Shown here piece after piece: positions 15,260 to 20,003 of a stretch of DNA of 20,003 bases. The first letter of the stretch is position 1, and each line of letters begins with the position of its first letter. A model generated the notes under the pieces. That model worked only from the letters and a program-made list of their open reading frames with translations, had not been told where the DNA came from and searched no databases. The stretch comes from a bacterium (GTDB lineage Bacteria; Spirochaetota; Spirochaetia; JABEVK01): NCBI GenBank assembly GCA_021782055.1, contig JAJXVP010000031.1, positions 1 to 20,003 of the forward strand, written 5' to 3'. The position numbers were made by a program, and so were the translations under genes.

Positions 15260-17989
15260 ATGGCCATGAATATCCTGAACTTGATTTTCGGTTCAAAATC
15301 TGAACGCGACCTAAAACGCCTTTTACCACTTTTACATGCGATCAATGCGAAGGAATCCTGGGCGTTGAGCCTCTCCGCCGAGGACTTTCCCCGGCAAACC
15401 CAAGCTTTTCGTGAACGTCTGACTACAGGGGAAACACTTGATGACCTCATTCCCGAGGCCTTTGCTCTCGTTCGTGAAGCCGCGCGGCGAACCTTGGGAG
15501 AACGTCCCTACGATGTTCAGTTGCTAGGCGCCCTGGCGTTACACCACGGTTCGATTATGGAAATGAAAACGGGCGAAGGAAAGACTCTTTCGTCGGTTTC
15601 GGCGGCTTACCTCAATTCTTTGGCGGGACAAGGTGTGCACATGGTTACCGTCAACGATTACCTTGCCGAACGTGACGCCAAATGGATGAAACCAGTCTAT
15701 GATTACTTGGGTGTCTCGGTGGGCTTTGTGCTGTCGTCTATGGATCCGGAGGCCCGTCAACCTCAATATGCTGCTGATATCACCTACGCCACCAACAATG
15801 AATTGGGGTTTGATTACCTGCGCGACAACATGCGCTGGGAGATGGGCCGCAAAGTTCAACGCGGCCATGCCTATGCCATCATCGACGAAATTGACTCTAT
15901 TCTTATTGACGAAAGCCGTACACCGCTCATCATTTCAGGCCCAGTCGAAGATGACACGGCAAAACGCTTTCAAGAGGTCGACCCTCTGGTATCCTTTTTA
16001 AAAGAGTGCGACAAAGACCCTAAAACCAACGAATACCCGGAGGAACCTTCCCTGTTGAAGGGCGATTACAAGTTCGACGAGAAAGGTAAACGCATCATGT
16101 TTACCGACGAGGGTATGAACAAGATCGAAGCCCTCCTCCAACAGAATAAATTGATTCAAGGGAGCCTTTTTGTTGGGGAAAATTTCGAATTTATTCACTA
16201 CTTCACACAGGCGATGCGCGCTCATAAGCTCTTTCATAAAGATGTCGATTACGTCGTGCAGGACGGAAAGGTTGAGATTGTTGATGAGTTCACCGGCCGC
16301 GTACTTCATGGCCGCCGGTATTCCGAGGGTTTGCACCAGGCAATCGAAGCTAAAGAACGTATTCGTGTTGCAGAGCATAACAAAACGGTAGCCACAATAA
16401 CCTTTCAGAACTACTTCCGTTTGTATAAAAAGCTCTCGGGTATGACGGGTACCGCCGACACAGAAGCCAAAGAATTTACCAAAATCTATCAGCTGGATGT
16501 CATGGTCGTTCCTACCAATAGGCCTGTTGCTCGTATTGACGAAGATGACATCATTTATTTTAACGAAGATTTTAAGTTTCAGGCCATTGGCGACGAAATC
16601 ATCGCCGCACACACCAAAGGCCAGCCGGTTTTGGTTGGTACGGTTTCTATCGAAAAATCTGAAAAACTCTCGAATTACCTGGTGCGCAAGGGTGTTCGTC
16701 ACGAAGTTCTCAATGCCAAAAACCACGCACGGGAAGCTTTGATTATTGCCGAGGCCGGGGCCGTTGGTGCTGTTACTATTGCCACCAACATGGCGGGTCG
16801 TGGTACTGACATCAAGCTCGGCGGAAACCCCGAGTTCCGAGCCCGCCGAAAAGTGGGTTCCGACATTGATCAAGAAACCTGGCTAAAGGCCCTTGCCGAC
16901 GAAACAGAAATTTGGCGAAACGAGTACAATCGGGTCAAAGAGTTAGGCGGTCTTTTGGTAATTGGTACGGAACGCCACGAATCCCGCCGTATTGACAATC
17001 AGCTTCGTGGCCGTTCAGGACGTCAAGGGGACCCTGGTCGCTCTCTCTTTTTTGTGAGTCTTGATGACACCCTTATGCGTTTATTTGCCAACGACAACGT
17101 GCGTTCCATGATGGGTCGTATGGGAATGGCTTCGGGGGAACCGTTGTTCCACCCCTGGTTAACAAAATCGCTGGCGAACGCCCAAAAAAAAGTCGAAGAC
17201 AGAAACTTCGAAATTCGTAAGCACCTGCTTGATTACGATGATGTACTTTCAAAACAACGAGCCTTTATCTACGAACAGAGAGATGCTATCCTCACCGATC
17301 CCGATTTAAAAGCACGGGTACTGGTTGCGGGAAAAGAAATTATCGAGGACCGGATTGCGGCTTGGAGCAAAGCTGATGTGATGGCTGAGTTCTTGCCCGA
17401 AGTCCTACAAGCCTTTAAAGAGGACTTCTTTTGGGAACCTGACATTGCCTTAGAGGACCTAGCACAACTTTCTCCCGCTCAGTTGCGCGACCACTTGGTG
17501 ACCTACCTTGAAAACGACTTAACCAACAAGGCTACCGAAGTTGGTGAAGAACCCTTAAACTTTTTTATTCGTGCCGAATACCTTCGAAAAATTGACAGTT
17601 TGTGGCAAGAGCATTTGGATAGTATGGAAGCCCTTCGGGATGCCGTTTACCTTCGAACGTATGCCCAAAAGAACCCTCTGCTTGAGTATAAGGTTGAAGG
17701 TTTTCAAATGTTCGATGTCCTGATTGATGAGATTAAAAGCTCCATCGCAAAAAAACTGTTTAAAATCCGAATTCAAAAAGCTCCGACTGAACCGCTTAGA
17801 CGTGAACGAATCCCTGTTCAAGCCGCTCACCTGACGATGGGAGGTTTTGCCAACTCGGCACAACGAAACGAGCGCCCCGAAGCGCAGGGCGAAAAAATTA
17901 CCGTAACCAGAAATCAGCCCAAAGTGGGGCGGAATGATCCGTGTCCCTGTGGCAGTGGAAAAAAGTATAAACTGTGTCACGGTCGCTAG
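15260..17989 (+). CDS. secA: Protein translocase ATPase SecA
   Basis: This 909-residue motor drives preproteins through SecYEG. Walker A is MKTGEGKT (residues 102-109). The DEAD-type Walker B and following motif are in [17 protein letters not shown] (about 212). [24 protein letters not shown] and [13 protein letters not shown] mark the second nucleotide-binding domain and arginine finger region. The C-terminal SEC-C zinc motif is complete (Cys895, Cys897, Cys906, His907) and binds SecB or ribosomes in relatives. The length is normal. The start is ATG 15260, with ATG 15266 an in-frame alternative. It lacks a transcribed Shine-Dalgarno. It overlaps dsbD by 16 bases. The minus-strand open frame across 15998-16873 is a shadow. 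Confidence 0.97.
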   Translation: MAMNILNLIFGSKSERDLKRLLPLLHAINAKESWALSLSAEDFPRQTQAFRERLTTGETLDDLIPEAFALVREAARRTLGERPYDVQLLGALALHHGSIMEMKTGEGKTLSSVSAAYLNSLAGQGVHMVTVNDYLAERDAKWMKPVYDYLGVSVGFVLSSMDPEARQPQYAADITYATNNELGFDYLRDNMRWEMGRKVQRGHAYAIIDEIDSILIDESRTPLIISGPVEDDTAKRFQEVDPLVSFLKECDKDPKTNEYPEEPSLLKGDYKFDEKGKRIMFTDEGMNKIEALLQQNKLIQGSLFVGENFEFIHYFTQAMRAHKLFHKDVDYVVQDGKVEIVDEFTGRVLHGRRYSEGLHQAIEAKERIRVAEHNKTVATITFQNYFRLYKKLSGMTGTADTEAKEFTKIYQLDVMVVPTNRPVARIDEDDIIYFNEDFKFQAIGDEIIAAHTKGQPVLVGTVSIEKSEKLSNYLVRKGVRHEVLNAKNHAREALIIAEAGAVGAVTIATNMAGRGTDIKLGGNPEFRARRKVGSDIDQETWLKALADETEIWRNEYNRVKELGGLLVIGTERHESRRIDNQLRGRSGRQGDPGRSLFFVSLDDTLMRLFANDNVRSMMGRMGMASGEPLFHPWLTKSLANAQKKVEDRNFEIRKHLLDYDDVLSKQRAFIYEQRDAILTDPDLKARVLVAGKEIIEDRIAAWSKADVMAEFLPEVLQAFKEDFFWEPDIALEDLAQLSPAQLRDHLVTYLENDLTNKATEVGEEPLNFFIRAEYLRKIDSLWQEHLDSMEALRDAVYLRTYAQKNPLLEYKVEGFQMFDVLIDEIKSSIAKKLFKIRIQKAPTEPLRRERIPVQAAHLTMGGFANSAQRNERPEAQGEKITVTRNQPKVGRNDPCPCGSGKKYKLCHGR

Positions 17990-19806
17990 CCTTAATTCTG
18001 TCAGCCGTCGTTGCCATCAATTCTGCGACGGCCTTTTCACTCAGCGATTCTTCGGCTCCCCAGCCTGGCAACGTACCGCAACCGGTTGTTCAGGTCAGCC
18101 TCAGTACGCTTCCCCCTCCACCTGGGGGCCAAGCCGTTGTTACTGTTGAGGTTCAGCTTCCTCCGGGTTTTTACCAGGATGCCGATAGTTCTTTTTTAAA
18201 TTTCGCAGTTCTCAACGACTGGCCTCAGCCTCACCCCCTGACAGAGGGACCCGTAACCACGTCAAAACCTCAAGAACGGCGTGGCCACGCCAGCTTTCAA
18301 GGAAGTTTCAGCCTATCACGTACCGTTCAAATCCCCCCCGGCCCTCAGCCGTCTCACTGGTCAGTCCGGTTTTCTTACCAAATCTGCCAAATTAACGGCG
18401 CCTGCCTTCTTCCTTCTCAAATCACAGTCCCTTTAAGTCTAACCCCGATACCGACACTAACCACTCGGACAATATCACCTACACAGACAAAATCTAATGC
18501 TACGGGAAAGCTTGGAGGACAGCCGGCACAGGCCCCTTCTCGTCAGTTCTCAGGCCCACCCCTTTGGGCCTGGCTTGCAGCCCTTGGGGCAGCGTTTCTC
18601 GGGGGGCTGATTCTCAATTTGATGCCCTGCGTTTTTCCCGTGCTTTCGTTAAAAGCTCTTGCCGTGGTAAAAGCATCGGGCGAAAACCAACGCCTTCAGC
18701 GTTTATCTTCCCTACGTTTTGCTTCCGGCGAGGCAGCTTCGTTGCTTTTGCTCGGGTTAGGAACGGCAGCGGTCAAACTTGCCGGTGGTATACCTGTTTG
18801 GGGCGGGTTGTTCCAACTGCCCGTCTTTGTTTTAATCTTGATTGTCGTTTTTTGGTTTTTTGCCCTCGGTTTATGGGATATTGGCCCACGCTTTGCACCG
18901 TCCTTCCGTTCGGCACCTGCCACCGATTTTGCGAACGGTGCTGTCAAAGTTTTAGCGGCGGCTCCGTGTACCGCCCCCTTTCTTGGTCCGGCCCTCGGCT
19001 TTGCCTTTGCTCTGCCTGCCTGGGCCATCCCACTGTTTTTTTTGGTGATCGCGCTGGGTTTGGCCCTGCCTGACTTACTTTTAGCAGCCTTTCCCGCAAT
19101 CTTTAAGCTCTTACCACGCCCTGGAGCATGGACCAAGCTCTTTGAACAATTCATGGGTTTTCTCTTAGCTGGCACCGCGTTGTACATGGTCTGGATCTAC
19201 GAAAACTTGGCCGGATCGTCAGCTATGTGGGTCATGTTAGCCTTGTTATGGGGCCTTACCCTCCTTTTTGCCGGCGGTGATGTACTTACCAAAAACAAAC
19301 GCCCCTGGATACGCCGCTTATTTTTTTCGGTTCTGGCGGTCGTCGTCCTTGTGCTCGGATTTGTTCTCAGCCAACCCTCAGCCATACCCGCTTCAAACGG
19401 CACGGCGATTTTGGGCTCAACGTCAACGGCTTTACCGTCACGCCCCCTCCTTGCTGGCTGGAAACCGTTTAGCCCCCAGCAACTTCAACAAGCTTTAGCC
19501 GATGGTCGTCCCGTTTTTGTTGACGCTACCGCCGCGTGGTGTGCCACTTGCTTGGTAAATGAAAACGGTGTCTTGGCAGATCCAGAAGTCCAAAAGGCTC
19601 TCAAAGCCTCTGGGGCTTTGCTCTTGCGGGCCGATTTTACCCGGCCCTCAACGCCTATAGCCGATTGGTTAAAAGCAGTCGGTCGAGCGGGTCTCCCCGT
19701 CTATGCTCTCTACGTGCCAGGCAAAGCCCGCCCTCACCTGTTCCCCGAGTTGCTCGAAAAGCAAAGTTTTCTTAGCGAGTTCTCGAAACTCTTGACTCGC
19801 TCCTAA
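17974..19806 (+). CDS. dsbD: Thiol:disulfide interchange protein DsbD
   Basis: This 610-residue protein carries electrons from cytoplasmic thioredoxin to periplasmic partners. It has a signal peptide (residues 1-20, ending ATA) and an N-terminal immunoglobulin-like domain with a C-x5-C pair (Cys138, Cys144), matching the DsbD alpha redox pair. The membrane domain (about 197-465) has its two buried cysteines in [12 protein letters not shown] (Cys219) and [11 protein letters not shown] (Cys332). The C-terminal thioredoxin domain has the motif AAWCATC (Cys523, Cys526). All six redox cysteines are present. The start is GTG 17974, inside the secA end, with a weak purine stretch upstream; coupling to secA translation is likely. 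A ScsB-like copper-tolerance role is a less likely alternative. Confidence 0.93.
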   Translation: MSRSLALILSAVVAINSATAFSLSDSSAPQPGNVPQPVVQVSLSTLPPPPGGQAVVTVEVQLPPGFYQDADSSFLNFAVLNDWPQPHPLTEGPVTTSKPQERRGHASFQGSFSLSRTVQIPPGPQPSHWSVRFSYQICQINGACLLPSQITVPLSLTPIPTLTTRTISPTQTKSNATGKLGGQPAQAPSRQFSGPPLWAWLAALGAAFLGGLILNLMPCVFPVLSLKALAVVKASGENQRLQRLSSLRFASGEAASLLLLGLGTAAVKLAGGIPVWGGLFQLPVFVLILIVVFWFFALGLWDIGPRFAPSFRSAPATDFANGAVKVLAAAPCTAPFLGPALGFAFALPAWAIPLFFLVIALGLALPDLLLAAFPAIFKLLPRPGAWTKLFEQFMGFLLAGTALYMVWIYENLAGSSAMWVMLALLWGLTLLFAGGDVLTKNKRPWIRRLFFSVLAVVVLVLGFVLSQPSAIPASNGTAILGSTSTALPSRPLLAGWKPFSPQQLQQALADGRPVFVDATAAWCATCLVNENGVLADPEVQKALKASGALLLRADFTRPSTPIADWLKAVGRAGLPVYALYVPGKARPHLFPELLEKQSFLSEFSKLLTRS

Positions 19807-19811
19807 AAAGC

Positions 19812-19845
19812 AAGGCCCCCTCAAAGGGAAGGCCCTCTCAAAGGA
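19812..19845 (+). repeat. Tandem pair of 17-bp repeats after dsbD
   Basis: AAGGCCCCCTCAAAGGG (19812-19828) is followed directly by AAGGCCCTCTCAAAGGA (19829-19845), 15 of 17 identical. Each unit can fold CCC/GGG or CCT/AGG minihairpins, but no T-run follows. It may be a weak terminator, an operator upstream of fusA, or a small slippage duplication. Confidence 0.5.
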
Positions 19846-19888
19846 AAAACCTTATCAACTTCGGTTCGGTGAACAAAGCTTTGTGAAG

Positions 19889-19918
19889 TGGACGTTGTAC
19901 CCCGACCTTTGATAGAAT
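19889..19918 (+). promoter_or_regulatory. fusA promoter, predicted leaderless
   Basis: The -35 hexamer TGGACG (19889-19894, 4 of 6) is followed by an 18-base spacer and the -10 hexamer TAGAAT (19913-19918, 5 of 6). The ATG begins six bases after the -10 hexamer, and no ribosome binding site lies between. Confidence 0.6.
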
Positions 19919-19924
19919 CGCCGC

Positions 19925-20003
19925 ATGGCTTCGACCAAACGACGTAACATTGGCATCATTGCTCATATTGATGCCGGTAAAACCACGACTTCCGAACGGA
20001 TTC
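19925..20003 (+). CDS. fusA: Elongation factor G, N-terminal fragment (3' end outside window)
   Basis: Only the first 26 codons are in the window. They give a basic MASTKRR opening, then RNIGIIAHIDAGKTTTSER, which holds the P-loop (AHIDAGKT) of translational GTPases in the EF-G form. EF-G moves tRNAs and mRNA through the ribosome after peptide bond formation and helps recycle ribosomes. The Thr-Thr-Ser-Glu-Arg after the P-loop (often Thr-Thr-Thr-Glu-Arg) does not by itself distinguish the main EF-G from a second paralogue. The ATG at 19925 has no Shine-Dalgarno and coincides with the predicted transcription start. Confidence 0.85.
   Translation, partial: MASTKRRNIGIIAHIDAGKTTTSERI

Noticed and set aside
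15998..16873. 291-residue open frame on the minus strand inside secA
   Set aside because: It lies wholly within the highly conserved secA coding region, has no ribosome binding site or recognisable protein motif, and reads as a mirror of codon bias.
18696..19187. 163-residue Lys/Ala-rich open frame on the minus strand inside dsbD
   Set aside because: It is antisense to the dsbD membrane helices; the basic composition is what reverse-reading of Leu/Phe-rich codons gives.
1..20003. Mobile element, CRISPR array, tRNA, rRNA or phage genes
   Set aside because: Looked for on both strands; there is no transposase or integrase, no regularly spaced repeat array, no cloverleaf-like segment, and gaps between genes are too short to hide one.

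Overview
The window is a densely packed, roughly 50% GC bacterial chromosome segment holding mostly housekeeping genes. The organism is a diderm: it has a periplasmic DsbD with a signal peptide, a lipoprotein, and RecB/RecD recombination proteins. Several membrane proteins and the lipoprotein look like lineage-specific families that I associate, from memory only, with Spirochaetota. The SecA sequence style fits that too. I hold the phylum assignment at moderate-to-low confidence.

Layout. (1) 1-3067, plus strand: the 3' part of recB and complete recD, overlapping by 4 bases, so an exonuclease V operon runs in from the left. (2) 3053-4340, minus strand: a pair of unrecognised genes, one membrane protein and one 123-residue protein. 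Their 3' end overlaps recD tail to tail. A sigma-28-like promoter sits in front of the pair. (3) 4341-4479: a divergent, AT-rich control region with two ARG-box-like operators exactly 3 bp apart. (4) 4480-9280, plus strand: argR-argC-argB-argD-argG, an arginine operon with its own repressor as first gene. A hairpin follows, then trpB2 (9388-10752). (5) 15126-10797, minus strand: a five-gene operon of lipoprotein, nnr (NAD(P)HX repair), a four-helix membrane protein, a MutT-type Nudix hydrolase and a multi-helix membrane protein. (6) 15127-15259: a 133-bp divergent control region with repeats. (7) 15260-19806, plus strand: secA and dsbD, overlapping by 16 bases and linking Sec export to periplasmic disulfide chemistry. 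(8) 19925 to the end: the start of an elongation factor G gene.

The main observation concerns gene starts. The four genes that head transcription units (argR, the lipoprotein gene, secA, fusA) each have a recognisable -35/-10 promoter whose -10 hexamer ends only 5-7 bases before an ATG, and none has a usable Shine-Dalgarno sequence. These are predicted leaderless transcripts. Most genes inside the operons (recD, argC, argB, argD, argG, trpB2, the 12398 gene) instead have clear GGAG-type ribosome binding sites. The organism appears to split its translation initiation by position in the operon.

I see no mobile element, CRISPR array, tRNA or rRNA. No stretch longer than 300 bases lacks a gene. 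I see no clear undescribed multi-gene system. The most promising unknowns are the leaderless start pattern, the repeat-rich secA/lipoprotein control region, and the unrecognised gene pair at 3053-4340.
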